DNA of 64,000 bases from Bradyrhizobium sp. CCBAU 53421 (GTDB taxonomy: Bacteria; Pseudomonadota; Alphaproteobacteria; Rhizobiales; Xanthobacteraceae). Within the stretch, counting starts at the first letter, position 1. Each line of letters begins with the position of its first letter. The notes under the pieces are model-generated. The model did no database searches, was not told the DNA's origin, and was given only the letters and a program-made list of their open reading frames with translations. The translations under genes and the position numbers were made by a program. Shown here in pieces: positions 27,147 through 35,032 of this stretch. The DNA lies in the NCBI RefSeq assembly GCF_015291625.1, contig NZ_CP030047.1, positions 5,394,001-5,458,000 of the forward strand, read 5' to 3'.

Positions 27147-27407
27147 CTACCAGCCGCGCTCCACGTTGCGCACCTCGCCGGTTCGCGCGTCGACATCGAC
27201 CTGCATCCAGCGGCCGAGCCGGTCGCGGCCTTCGACTTCCCACTCGTCGCCGAGGAACTTGGTGTTGGACACCGTCACGACGCCGAGACTGGTCGCGACG
27301 TCAAGAGCTGCCTCCATCGAGATCTGACTTCCGGAATCATAGGCCATCGCCGGCGTCGCGAAGCCGATCGCAATGGCCGCGATAGCGGGAATAATGAAGT
27401 TTCGCAT
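27147..27407 (-). CDS. Secreted PepSY-like protein (86 aa)
   Basis: A signal peptide (MRNFIIPAIAAIAIGFATPAMA) is followed by a compact PepSY-like domain: ISMEAALDVATSLGVVTVSNTKF, EWEVEGRDRLGRWMQVDVDARTGEV. PepSY domains are small inhibitory or binding modules found alone in the periplasm or in peptidase propeptides. GAGGAGTGA precedes the ATG. No partner peptidase is adjacent, so the role is unknown. Confidence 0.75.
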   Translation of the reverse strand: MRNFIIPAIAAIAIGFATPAMAYDSGSQISMEAALDVATSLGVVTVSNTKFLGDEWEVEGRDRLGRWMQVDVDARTGEVRNVERGW

Positions 27408-27537
27408 GGTTCACTCCTCATGGAACGGGATGTTATGCCGCGTAAAACGAGCGGCAGACCCGATCAGTTCCAGGAACTGCAACCACGGAGCAGCGCGAAA
27501 CTTCAGCAGTTGAGACAATTTGGTGACGGTTCCGGTT

Positions 27538-28296
27538 TCATCGACGCGCGTTGCGCGGCTTGCGCGTCGCGTTCTTCCACATCCGAAAGCCGCCCTCGAA
27601 TGCGTTGGCGTTGTCGCCGAACCTCACTTTCGGTGGCGGGTTGTCGACCTTGTCGGCATTGCCGCCGCCGAGCACGATGTAGTCGGGCTCCAGCGCTGCC
27701 GACAGCCGCGCGATGACGTCGTCGACGCTCTTGCGCCATTTCTTCCGGCCACGCCGCTCGAGGCCTGCGGCGCCGACATAATCCTCGAACGTCGCGTCCT
27801 TGCGATAGGGCAAATGACCAAGCTCCATCGGCTCAAACACGCCCTCCACGATCATCGCCGAGCCGAGCCCGGTGCCGAGGCCGAGAAACAGCATCCGCCC
27901 GCCCTGATAGCTGCCGATCGCCTGCATCAGCGCATCGTTGACGACTTTCACCGGCCGGCCGAACGCGCTGTGAAAATCGAAGCCGGCCCAGCCACGGCCG
28001 AGATTGTGCGGCTCGGTCAGCGGACGGTTGTGAACCACCGGTCCGGGATAGCCGATCGAGATCACGTCATAGGACCAGTCCCTGGTCAACGCCTTGACCT
28101 GCCGCACCATCTCGGTGGCGGACAGCGTTGGACCAGACTCGAATTCGCGCTTGATGCGCTCCTTGTCGGTCATGATCTTCACATGCGTGCCGCCGATGTC
28201 GATCGCCAGCACCGTCCGCCGTGACGCCGGTGTTGCTGCCGTCTTGCTTGTTCTCTTGCTAGCCTTGTTGGCTTTCTTCTTGGTTTTCCTGGCCAT
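27538..28296 (-). CDS. ROK-family sugar kinase (polyphosphate glucokinase-like)
   Basis: After a Lys/Arg/Thr-rich N-terminal tail (about 25 residues) the protein has an ROK kinase domain: AIDIGGTHVKIMTD (phosphate-binding loop), GYPGPV, the catalytic NDALMQAIGSYQGGRMLFLGLGTGLGSAMI and ELGHLP. The ND/GLGTG arrangement without the ROK zinc cysteines resembles polyphosphate/ATP glucokinases. It would phosphorylate glucose or a similar sugar in the cytoplasm. The start is placed at MARKTKKK; the purine-rich GGGAGAGCGG lies upstream. The C-terminus is again basic (WKNATRKPRNARR). Confidence 0.8.
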   Translation of the reverse strand: MARKTKKKANKASKRTSKTAATPASRRTVLAIDIGGTHVKIMTDKERIKREFESGPTLSATEMVRQVKALTRDWSYDVISIGYPGPVVHNRPLTEPHNLGRGWAGFDFHSAFGRPVKVVNDALMQAIGSYQGGRMLFLGLGTGLGSAMIVEGVFEPMELGHLPYRKDATFEDYVGAAGLERRGRKKWRKSVDDVIARLSAALEPDYIVLGGGNADKVDNPPPKVRFGDNANAFEGGFRMWKNATRKPRNARR

Positions 28297-28365
28297 CGAT
28301 CCGCTCTCCCGCGTGCGCCAAGTGGAGCAGAGAAACGCATCAAGCGCCACAGCCCCGTTCTGCAT

Positions 28366-28443
28366 CTGACTCCAGTTTGTTCGCGAAGAACGAATCGGAA
28401 TCGAGAAAATCGGCGCGGCTCAAGCATTAACAGGACGTATGCA
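28366..28443. repeat. Local hairpin repeat, copy A
   Basis: Copy A of a ~85-bp non-coding element: core TTTGTTCGCGAAGAACGAA followed by TCGGAATCGA, then GCATTAACA.GACGT. It lacks the TTCCCCATCC head seen in copies B (28,574) and C (30,542) and is the most divergent. The core folds into an imperfect hairpin. Confidence 0.7.
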
Positions 28444-28573
28444 TCCGCAGCATCCGAGCAGCCGATGTTGTACCGAGATGGGATAATTGCTCCCGGCGCG
28501 AAATATCCCGGCGTACTCCTGACGCATTGCGTTCGATCGCTTCAGCGATCAAGCGACGACTCGCATCACAATC

Positions 28574-28660
28574 ATGTTCCCCATCCGACTCCAATTTGTT
28601 CGCGGGGAACGAATCAGAATCGAAAAATCAGTGCGAAGCGATTCTTAACAACACGTTTGC
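28574..28660. repeat. Local hairpin repeat, copy B
   Basis: Full-length copy: TGTTCCCCATCCGACTCCA, TTTGTTCGC.GGGAACGAA, TCAGAATCGA, then ATTCTTAACAACACGTTTGC. The arms CGACTCCAATTTGTTC and GAACGAATCAGAATCG pair around a short loop. The surrounding 28,297-28,691 gap has no protein gene I can support. Confidence 0.75.
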
Positions 28661-28691
28661 GCAAAGACGGTGACTCACGCGAAGCCTGTCA

Positions 28692-29627
28692 TCACCCGCG
28701 CTTTGGGCGGTGGCGTTTGCTGCCCCGCCCTGCGCGCGGCGAGAGCCGCCAGCCATCCAGATGAAGCCACAGCGCTTCCGCGACCGGTCCGTGCGCACGC
28801 TGCCGATGGCGGACCGCCGCCAGATTTTCCTCGCGGCCCGGAAAATTCGGTCCCGCGATGCTGATCAGTTGGCCGTCCCTCAGCTCATCCTCGATCAGCC
28901 ACGCCGGCAGATGGCCCCAGGCGAGGCGATGCAGGATCAGCTCCTTTTTCATCATCTGATCCGGCACGGTGCACCGATGCGCGCCGTCGATCAGGAAGAA
29001 GTCTTCCGATGACGGTCGCCGCGCCGTGTCGCGGATCACGCACTGCGTGAAGGGGCGCATCCGCTCCGGCGTGACCCGCTTGGTCCACGCGAATGGCAAA
29101 AATCCGGGAGCGACAACCGGCACCATGGCCGTGGTCGAAAGCTCGATCTGCTCGAAGCGCGGATCGGACGGGTCCGCGCAATGAAATACGAGGTCGGCGT
29201 CTCCATCGGCCAAGCGCTCGAGAGGCCCCCCGACGGCCTCATATTCCAGATGCAGGCGTGTGTTGGGATAGCTGGCAAAGAACCCCGAGAGCATTTGCAG
29301 GACGGGCGGCCGTGGGCAGAGGTCACCGATGACGACACGCAGAACAACCTCGTCGCCGCTGACAAGCTGGTCCGCATAGGTCTGCAGCAGATCGAGCTCG
29401 CGCAGCGTCAGCCGCGTGCGCTCGTGAAACGTCCGCCCAGCCTCCGTCAACCCGACGCGGTATCCGCTGCGATCGAACAGCGTGAGGCCGAGCTGCTGCT
29501 CGAGGCGCGCGACCGCCGCGAACACCGACGGGTGCGACCGGTTCAGGGCGGCGCCGGCAGCCTGGAAGCTTCCTTTGGTCGCGACCGCGTCGAAGCAGCG
29601 CAGGTCGTGGAGCTTGATCCTATCCAT
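28692..29627 (-). CDS. LysR-family transcriptional regulator
   Basis: A 311-residue regulator with the N-terminal winged helix-turn-helix (DLRCFDAVATKGSFQAAGAAL, VFAAVARLEQQLGLTLFDRSG) and a substrate-binding domain (VVLRVVIGDLCPRPPVLQML onward). The C-terminus ends in a basic, low-complexity tail. ATG at MDRIKL is chosen over a TTG three codons upstream. It is divergent from an alpha/beta hydrolase gene with about 110 bases between, the standard arrangement for a LysR regulator and its target. Confidence 0.85.
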   Translation of the reverse strand: MDRIKLHDLRCFDAVATKGSFQAAGAALNRSHPSVFAAVARLEQQLGLTLFDRSGYRVGLTEAGRTFHERTRLTLRELDLLQTYADQLVSGDEVVLRVVIGDLCPRPPVLQMLSGFFASYPNTRLHLEYEAVGGPLERLADGDADLVFHCADPSDPRFEQIELSTTAMVPVVAPGFLPFAWTKRVTPERMRPFTQCVIRDTARRPSSEDFFLIDGAHRCTVPDQMMKKELILHRLAWGHLPAWLIEDELRDGQLISIAGPNFPGREENLAAVRHRQRAHGPVAEALWLHLDGWRLSPRAGRGSKRHRPKRG

Positions 29628-29739
29628 TGTCCGCAAATCCGATAGAGATTGGCCGATCTTAGTAATTTTCTTAGTCCAGCGCGAGCCCTAGCCTGGCTTC
29701 ACGCGAAGCCGCGGGCTTCTACCAGAAGGAATTGACGAA

Positions 29740-30540
29740 ATGGGCGACGATCAACACTTCACGACGAAGGACGGCTGCCGGATTGCGTACCGGATCGACG
29801 GTCCCGACGATCGGCCGGTGCTCGCGCTATCGAACTCGATCGCCACCAGCCTGCGCATGTGGGACGGCTCGGTGCCGGCCCTCGGCCGGTCGTTTCGCCT
29901 GCTCCGCTACGACACCCGCGGTCACGGCGGCTCGGACGCGCCCGTGGGAGCCTATTCGATGGACCGACTCGGCCGCGACGTGGTCGAACTGCTCGACCAC
30001 CTCGCAATCGATCGCGCACATTTCCTCGGCCTGTCGCTCGGCGGATTCATCGGGCAGTGGCTCGGTATCTTCGCCCCTGAACGTATCGATCGCCTGATCC
30101 TCTCGAACACCGCGTCCCATCTGGCGTCGGAGTTGCCGTTCGACGACCAGATCCGCGCGGTGCTGGCTACCAGCGATATGGACGGAATCGCCGAAGACTT
30201 CATGCGCAACTGGTTTCCCGCGACGATGCTGGCTGCGCCGAACCAGATTGTCGACGAATTCCGCAACATGGTACGCACCACCCCGCCGCGCGGCCTCGCC
30301 GGCTGTTACGCCGCCCTGCGCGACGTCGATCTTCGCCGCACCATCTCGCTGATCGCGGCGCCGACGCTCGTCATCGGCGGCGAGAGCGACACTGTCACGC
30401 GGGCCAGCCACAGCGAAGCGATCGCGGCGAGCATCACCGATGCAAAGCTCGTTCTGCTGCCCGGCGTTCACATTCTCAACGTGGAGCAGGCGGATCGATT
30501 CAACAGCGAGGTCGAGCGCTTCCTGCACGGCGCACCCTAA
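29740..30540 (+). CDS. Alpha/beta hydrolase, 3-oxoadipate enol-lactonase-like
   Basis: A 266-residue alpha/beta hydrolase with catalytic Ser99 (GLSLGG nucleophile elbow), Asp217 (GGESDTVT) and His244 (PGVHILNVEQ). Segment order (RDTRGHGGSDAP-like YDTRGHGGSDAP, MDRLGRDVVELLDHLAID) resembles PcaD, which opens 3-oxoadipate enol-lactone in the beta-ketoadipate pathway. No other pca genes are adjacent, so another ester or lactone is possible. Divergent from a LysR regulator, probably its activator. Confidence 0.8.
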   Translation: MGDDQHFTTKDGCRIAYRIDGPDDRPVLALSNSIATSLRMWDGSVPALGRSFRLLRYDTRGHGGSDAPVGAYSMDRLGRDVVELLDHLAIDRAHFLGLSLGGFIGQWLGIFAPERIDRLILSNTASHLASELPFDDQIRAVLATSDMDGIAEDFMRNWFPATMLAAPNQIVDEFRNMVRTTPPRGLAGCYAALRDVDLRRTISLIAAPTLVIGGESDTVTRASHSEAIAASITDAKLVLLPGVHILNVEQADRFNSEVERFLHGAP

Positions 30541-30541
30541 C

Positions 30542-30629
30542 TGTTCCCCATCCGACTCCATTTTGTTCGCAAAGAACGAATCGGAATCGAGCAAATCGGC
30601 GCGAGACAATTCTTAACAACGCGTTTGCA
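30542..30629. repeat. Local hairpin repeat, copy C
   Basis: Begins two bases after the stop codon of the alpha/beta hydrolase gene: TGTTCCCCATCCGACTCCA, TTTTGTTCGCAAAGAACGAA, TCGGAATCGA, then ATTCTTAACAACGCGTTTGC. Nearly identical to copy B in the same orientation, 1.97 kb away. Confidence 0.8.
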
Positions 30630-30650
30630 ACTTCGATCGTGATCGACTGT

Positions 30651-30735
30651 GTAGGGCGGATTGGTGCAGGCGTCATCCACCGTCGGTCCGCAGCACGTCG
30701 GCGGCGGGTTACGCTTCGCTAATCCGCCCCACGCA
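30651..30735. repeat. GGCGGGTTACGC-type repeat supplying a gene's 3' end
   Basis: Left arm GTAGGGCGGATTGGTG and right arm GGCGGGTTACGCTTCGCTAA.TCCGCCCC. The right part overlaps the last codons and stop of the PaiB-like gene on the minus strand. Confidence 0.75.
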
Positions 30736-31377
30736 TTGTCCAACCTCATACGCAAGCTCCGGCCGGAGCGCGCGCATCTTCTCCGCAAGCCTGTGGCTTG
30801 AGGTCTCCTTTGCGTGTGCGAGCCGGTTGACGAGCGCGACATAGTCCGCATCGCTCTTGTGCTGGTTGAGTTTCGATTGGCCCTCGATCTCGTCGACGAC
30901 CAGATCGATCACCCTGATCCCCGCCAGCATCGCCTCGCGCTTGCCGGGCTCCATCTGCGCGAGGTCCCATGGCTGCTTCGGCAGCCGCGCCTCGGAGACC
31001 GCGAGCAGCGCGTCGCCGTGGCTGCGGTTGTCGTCGAGCCCGCGCAGATGCGCGATGCCGGACAAATGCACCGCCTCGTAGAGCCAGGTCGAGACGTTAT
31101 CGCGCGAGACGTACCAGTCGTTCGAGATGTAGGCATCGTCGCCGGCGACGATCAGCAGGAAGCGCCTGACGCCGTCGGCCAATTCGACCAGCGGGTTCTT
31201 CGCGGTGAGATGGATCTGCACGATCACGCGATCCTCGCGCCGCTCGATCACGAACGGCACATGCGACGCCCGCGGGCCGCGCGCGTCGGCGGCGACGATG
31301 GCGCCGAAACCGCGCGCCGCCGCAAACGCCAGCGCGTGGTCGTCCTCGATGCGAAACTGGGGACGGAGGATGTGCAT
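30709..31377 (-). CDS. PaiB-family FMN-binding protein (negative regulator family)
   Basis: A 222-residue member of the PaiB / FMN-binding split-barrel family: MHILRPQFRIEDDHALAF at the N-terminus, GPRASHVPFV, HLTAKNPLV, NVSTWLYEAVHLSGIAHL, KQSWDLAQM-like KQPWDLAQMEPGKREAMLAGI. Bacillus PaiB affects sporulation and protease genes; elsewhere the family probably binds flavin or haem. The C-terminal residues CVGRISEA and the stop codon are encoded by an intergenic palindromic repeat, so the original 3' end has been replaced or extended. Confidence 0.85.
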   Translation of the reverse strand: MHILRPQFRIEDDHALAFAAARGFGAIVAADARGPRASHVPFVIERREDRVIVQIHLTAKNPLVELADGVRRFLLIVAGDDAYISNDWYVSRDNVSTWLYEAVHLSGIAHLRGLDDNRSHGDALLAVSEARLPKQPWDLAQMEPGKREAMLAGIRVIDLVVDEIEGQSKLNQHKSDADYVALVNRLAHAKETSSHRLAEKMRALRPELAYEVGQCVGRISEA

Positions 31378-31462
31378 GGCGGCGGCGCTCGCGGCTGGAG
31401 GGAGACGACCCAGCGAAGCTAGCGCAACTTTTGCCGGAGATCACCGCCATGCACCGTCCGGC

Positions 31463-31705
31463 TCAGCAGATCATCGCATTGTCGCCGTTGTCACAGACGC
31501 CGCCGGGCTGATCCCGGGGCAGCGTTTCGAACTCACCGAAGCGCGGCACGGCCACGCGCGGCGGTCCGCCGCCCCAGCGGCCGGCGGCCGCGGCATGTCC
31601 CTTCACGAACGCGGATGGGCCGGGCGGGACTTCGCGCGCCATGGCCGATGTCGTCAGCATGCCGAGGGCGAGCAAGCCCGCCGCGACGTATTTGATCGTG
31701 GTCAT
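31463..31705 (-). CDS. Small secreted hypothetical protein (80 aa)
   Basis: A clear signal peptide (MTTIKYVAAGLLALGMLTTSAMA) precedes a short Gly/Pro/Arg-rich mature part ending with two cysteines (GGVCDNGDNAMIC). AGGAG lies upstream of the ATG. No conserved domain is recognised; the terminal cysteine pair could form a disulfide. Confidence 0.65.
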   Translation of the reverse strand: MTTIKYVAAGLLALGMLTTSAMAREVPPGPSAFVKGHAAAAGRWGGGPPRVAVPRFGEFETLPRDQPGGVCDNGDNAMIC

Positions 31706-32109
31706 CAAGCGTCTCCTGGTGAATTCAACAGGATGCGATCGTCTCGCCGGCCTGCTGAAGCGCTTTCGCTAGAACCATGACGAGCGGCGCCACCGGATTA
31801 TTCCGCGACGGCGCAGCGAATTTGCGCGTCCCGCAGTCCGGTTCCACACATTCGGTTGATCGGTGCGTGACCGACCGCCTCGGACAGATCGTGTCGCCAG
31901 AATGCAGGTGTGTGACTCACCGGCGGCACCACACACCCAATGTCGTCCCGGCGAATGGGGAGGAACGCGCGCAACTCCCTCACCGTCATCCTGAGGATGA
32001 CGGGTCTATAAGGACGTAGCGATACCCGAAGGCTCACGTCTACCGTTGAACTGACAGTAACTCGCGGGTTACGCTGTCACCATCACGCCCTCCCGCTGGA
32101 AGGACCACC
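31706..32109. other. Gene-free gap with a collapsed type 2 repeat
   Basis: No protein gene is supported here. At 31,984-32,002 lies CGTCATCCTGAGGATGACG, a perfect 8-bp inverted repeat with a 3-base loop. It consists exactly of the two outer ends of the type 2 element (10,360; 22,220) with the interior missing, so it looks like a deletion scar or minimal form. Confidence 0.6.
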
Positions 32110-32283
32110 ATGAACGGCAATCGATATTATGGCGTCCGCGTCGAGGGTGCGAAATACGGCGTGGGATTCGGCTCGGCGCTGGCGATTGCGATCTCCTACA
32201 CCAAGAACCATTCGATCCTGTGGGCAATCATCCACGGTATCCTGGGCTGGCTCTACGTGATCTACGCCGCGCTGTTCGGGTGA
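32110..32283 (+). CDS. Small membrane protein, hypothetical (57 aa)
   Basis: The frame MNGNRYYGVRVEGAKYGVGF encodes a basic N-terminus and a hydrophobic C-terminal half (SALAIAISY, ILWAIIHGILGWLYVIYAALF) with one or two membrane helices. AAGGACCACC precedes the ATG. It is 10 bases upstream of pdxY on the same strand, so the two are probably co-transcribed. Function unknown. Confidence 0.65.
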   Translation: MNGNRYYGVRVEGAKYGVGFGSALAIAISYTKNHSILWAIIHGILGWLYVIYAALFG

Positions 32284-32293
32284 TGCGAACAAG

Positions 32294-33166
32294 ATGACCG
32301 TCATCTCGATCCAGTCGCAGGTCGCCTGGGGCCATGTCGGCAACAGCGCGGCCGCCTTTCCGATCCAACTGCACGGCATCGACGTCGTCGCGGTGCCGAC
32401 CACGCTGCTCAGCAACCGGCCGGGCTATCCGACGATCCGCGGCCGCGTGCTAGACGTCCAACTGGTCGCCGACCTCTTGCGCGGCATCGAGGAGCGCGGC
32501 GCGGTCGAAAGTGCCCGGATGGTCCTGTCCGGCTATCTCGGCTCGGCCGACATCGCGATGGATGTCGCCGACTTCGTCGCCCGCGCGAAAGCGGAGAACC
32601 CGGCCCTGCTCTATTGCTGCGATCCCGTGCTCGGCGACCGCGACCGCGGCATGTTCGTGCGAGCCGATATCCCGCCGCTGGTGCGCGACCAGCTCTGTCC
32701 GCTCGCCGACATCATCACGCCCAACCATTTCGAATTCGAATTCCTCTGCGGCGCGCGCGTGGCGACGATGGATGACGTCATCGCGCAGGCGAGCGTGCTG
32801 ATGGCGCGCGGCCCTGCGACCATCGTCATCACCAGCGCCGAGCTTGCCGGCACGCCCCACAGTGAGATTGAGACGCTGGCGATCGAACGCACCCAATCCG
32901 GCAAGACGTGCGCCTGGCGCGTGCGCACCCCGCGCGTGCCGATCAGCCCGTCCGGCACCGGCGACCTGTTCGCCGCGCTGTTCGTCGCCGCCCGCGTGCG
33001 TGGCCTCGCGACGCCGGAGGCGCTCAGCCACGCCGCGTCCGGCATCCACGGCGTGCTGGTGCGCACGGCGGAGCGAGGAACCGAGGAAATGCGCATTGTC
33101 GAAAGCGCTGAGGTGATGCTTGATCCGAAGCCGCGCTTCGCGGCGGTCGCCATCCCTGCATCCTGA
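32294..33166 (+). CDS. pdxY: Pyridoxal kinase
   Basis: A 290-residue ribokinase-superfamily enzyme of the PdxY type, phosphorylating pyridoxal to pyridoxal 5'-phosphate in vitamin B6 salvage. Features in order: ISIQSQVAWGHVGNSAA at the N-terminus with substrate-binding Ser, the SGYLGSAD region, YCCDPVLGDRDRGMFV with metal-binding Asp, ADIITPNHFEFEFL, and the anion-hole / catalytic base motif PSGTGDLFAALF with Asp224. Full length for the family. Directly followed by a LysE-type exporter and csaA. Confidence 0.92.
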   Translation: MTVISIQSQVAWGHVGNSAAAFPIQLHGIDVVAVPTTLLSNRPGYPTIRGRVLDVQLVADLLRGIEERGAVESARMVLSGYLGSADIAMDVADFVARAKAENPALLYCCDPVLGDRDRGMFVRADIPPLVRDQLCPLADIITPNHFEFEFLCGARVATMDDVIAQASVLMARGPATIVITSAELAGTPHSEIETLAIERTQSGKTCAWRVRTPRVPISPSGTGDLFAALFVAARVRGLATPEALSHAASGIHGVLVRTAERGTEEMRIVESAEVMLDPKPRFAAVAIPAS

Positions 33167-33183
33167 CATCCGGGACATTATTC

Positions 33184-33810
33184 ATGATCGACATCACCAC
33201 CCTCCTCACCTACGCCGCCGTCGTGCTCGGCCTGTTCCTGATCCCCGGGCCGGCCGTGCTGCTCGTGCTCGCGCGTTCGATCACCGGCGGGCCGCGCGTC
33301 GGCATTGCGACCGGGTTCGGCATCGCGCTCGGCGACCTCGTCCACACCGCAATGGCGACGTTGGGCCTGTCGGCCGTGCTGATGACCTCGGCGCTGGCGT
33401 TCTCGATCGTCAAATATGCCGGCGTGATCTACCTGATCGTGCTCGGCGTCCGCGCCTTGTTCGAGAAGAATGCCGACCTGCATCTGCCGGCGGCGCAGCC
33501 GGTCGACCCGCGTCGCGCATTCCGGCAGGCGATCTGGGCCGAAATGCTCAACCCGAAGACCGCGCTGTTCTTCCTCGCCTTCCTGCCGCAGTTCGTCCAT
33601 CCCGGCCACGGTTCGGCCGTCGCGCAGTTCGCGACCCTCGGCCTGATCTTCGTCGCGATGAGCGCGGCCTACACCTCACTACTCGCGCTCGCCGCCGGCC
33701 AGATCAGCCCGTGGATCCGGCGGCATCGCCGCATCGGCCAGTGGCAGGGCCGCGTGGTCGGCACGATCTACATTGCGCTCGGCGTCCGCCTCGCGTTTCA
33801 GGAGCGCTGA
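33184..33810 (+). CDS. LysE/RhtB-family exporter
   Basis: A 208-residue inner-membrane protein with about six helices and the RhtB/LysE signature: LGLFLIPGPAVLLVLARSITGGPRVGIATGFGIALGD near the N-terminus, YAGVIYLIVLGVRAL, and AFRQAIWAEMLNPKTALFFLAFLPQFV in the middle. These proteins export amino acids or related metabolites; substrate unknown. Its stop overlaps the csaA start by one base (TGATG), so translation of the two is probably coupled. Confidence 0.88.
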   Translation: MIDITTLLTYAAVVLGLFLIPGPAVLLVLARSITGGPRVGIATGFGIALGDLVHTAMATLGLSAVLMTSALAFSIVKYAGVIYLIVLGVRALFEKNADLHLPAAQPVDPRRAFRQAIWAEMLNPKTALFFLAFLPQFVHPGHGSAVAQFATLGLIFVAMSAAYTSLLALAAGQISPWIRRHRRIGQWQGRVVGTIYIALGVRLAFQER

Positions 33811-34154
33811 TGTCTCCGCTCAAGCCGCAAGCCACATATGACGACTTCGCCCGCCTCGATATCCGGATCGGCCAAGTGGTCGAAGTGCAGCCGTTTCCGC
33901 GCGCCCGCAACCCCTCTTACAAGGTCGGCGTCGATGTCGGTGCCGGGCGGATCATGTGGTCGAGCGCCCAGATCACGAATTACGAGCCGGCGGCGCTGGT
34001 GGGCTCGCAGGTGGTGTGCATCTGCAATCTCGGGCCGAAGAACATCGCCGGCTTCACCTCGGAGCTGCTGATCCTGGGCGCCAAGGACGCCGGCGGCGAG
34101 GTGATCCTGCTCGGCCCGCGCAGCGAGGTCGCGATCGGTGAGCCGATCTTCTGA
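33810..34154 (+). CDS. csaA: CsaA-type tRNA-binding protein
   Basis: A 114-residue stand-alone tRNA-binding OB fold like the C-terminal EMAP-II/MetRS domain: ATYDDFARLDIRIGQVVEVQPFPRARNPSYKVGVDVG, SSAQITNYEPAALVGSQVV, NLGPKNIAGFTSE(L)LILGA. CsaA was described as a secretion-linked chaperone in Bacillus and binds tRNA. The ATG overlaps the stop of the LysE-type gene. Confidence 0.9.
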   Translation: MSPLKPQATYDDFARLDIRIGQVVEVQPFPRARNPSYKVGVDVGAGRIMWSSAQITNYEPAALVGSQVVCICNLGPKNIAGFTSELLILGAKDAGGEVILLGPRSEVAIGEPIF

Positions 34155-34295
34155 CAGCCCGTGCAGATCACGGCCGCGTGATTCAAATTGTCTGAAATCC
34201 CCGTAGTTTACCGATGGGGGATCACCCGGATTCTAAGTGCCCGCGCGCGCTGCTATTTCAGCGCACGAGAATCGCTTCGGCATGGGAATCGGAAG

Positions 34296-34526
34296 ATGTC
34301 CGCAGTTTTCTTTCACTGCTCTGACGACAAGCACGTCATCCTGGATCGCATCGGCGCCGCGATGGATTTTTCGGAGGCGCGGGTGCATGCGGAGCAGCTG
34401 GCGCGCAGCTTTGTCATGACGCCGAGCGCGGAAGATTGGCGCAACTGGGCAGTCCACGTCACCGACGATATCGGGACCGAGATCTTCGAGCTGCCGTTCA
34501 CCGCCATCCTTGGCGAGCTGCATTGA
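34296..34526 (+). CDS. DUF6894-like small protein (76 aa), copy 1
   Basis: A 76-residue protein, MSAVFFHCSDDKHVILDRIG, AAMDFSEARVHAEQLARSFV, AVHVTDDIGTEIFELPFTAI. It has the short beta-beta-alpha-beta look of the DUF6894 family abundant in Bradyrhizobium. A GGAA-type ribosome binding site precedes the ATG. A relative lies 0.5 kb downstream on the same strand. Function unknown; it has no signal peptide. Confidence 0.7.
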   Translation: MSAVFFHCSDDKHVILDRIGAAMDFSEARVHAEQLARSFVMTPSAEDWRNWAVHVTDDIGTEIFELPFTAILGELH

Positions 34527-34535
34527 GGGCGTGCC

Positions 34536-34709
34536 ATGAATTCGATGGAACTCGCCCTGCAGCCGTTGCGCCGCCACCTCGCCCGCCTCGTCACGCGCTG
34601 TGTGGCGCTGATCGAGGGCGTCATCAACCCCTATCGCCCCGAGCTGTACTACATGCGTGGGCCCGGCCCGAAATGCCGCGCCAGGCGGCAAGCCACGTTG
34701 CGCGACTAG
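34536..34709 (+). CDS. Small basic hypothetical protein (57 aa)
   Basis: Starting nine bases after the previous stop, the frame MNSMELALQPLRRHLARLVT ... PYRPELYYMRGPGPKCRARR encodes a basic peptide with one amphipathic helix. The ribosome binding site is weak. The tight spacing and a terminator-like hairpin just after its stop suggest a two-gene unit with the DUF6894 gene. No family recognised. Confidence 0.45.
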   Translation: MNSMELALQPLRRHLARLVTRCVALIEGVINPYRPELYYMRGPGPKCRARRQATLRD

Positions 34710-34727
34710 CTCGAGGGTTTGGGTGAC

Positions 34728-34765
34728 GAGAAAAGGCCGATGGGCGTTACGCCACCGGCCTTCTC
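34728..34765 (+). terminator. Terminator-like hairpin after the DUF6894 / small basic gene pair
   Basis: GAGAAAAGGCCG and CGGCCTTCTC pair, with an inner GGCG-TTA-CGCC hairpin. The 3' arm is U-rich rather than followed by a clean T-tract, so it is a moderate terminator at best. Confidence 0.5.
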
Positions 34766-35032
34766 CTGCGGCTGCCGGTTCCCGGAGCCCGGTTCCACCG
34801 CAATTCCACTGGTCCCAAGCTTGCGACGACAGTTTTAATCAAATCTTAACGGCACAGCGGTGAGCTGGCTCACGGGACTCCTTCGCCGTGCGACGCGTGC
34901 AGCCTCGTTCATCGTGCTTGAAGCGTTGCACATCGTTTTTGTGCCAATCGCTCGACGATTGTGCGCGATGCATCTTAGGGAATGCTCGACTCAGTGTTAC
35001 CCTGTGATGCAAACCGAAACGGAGAACTTCGG

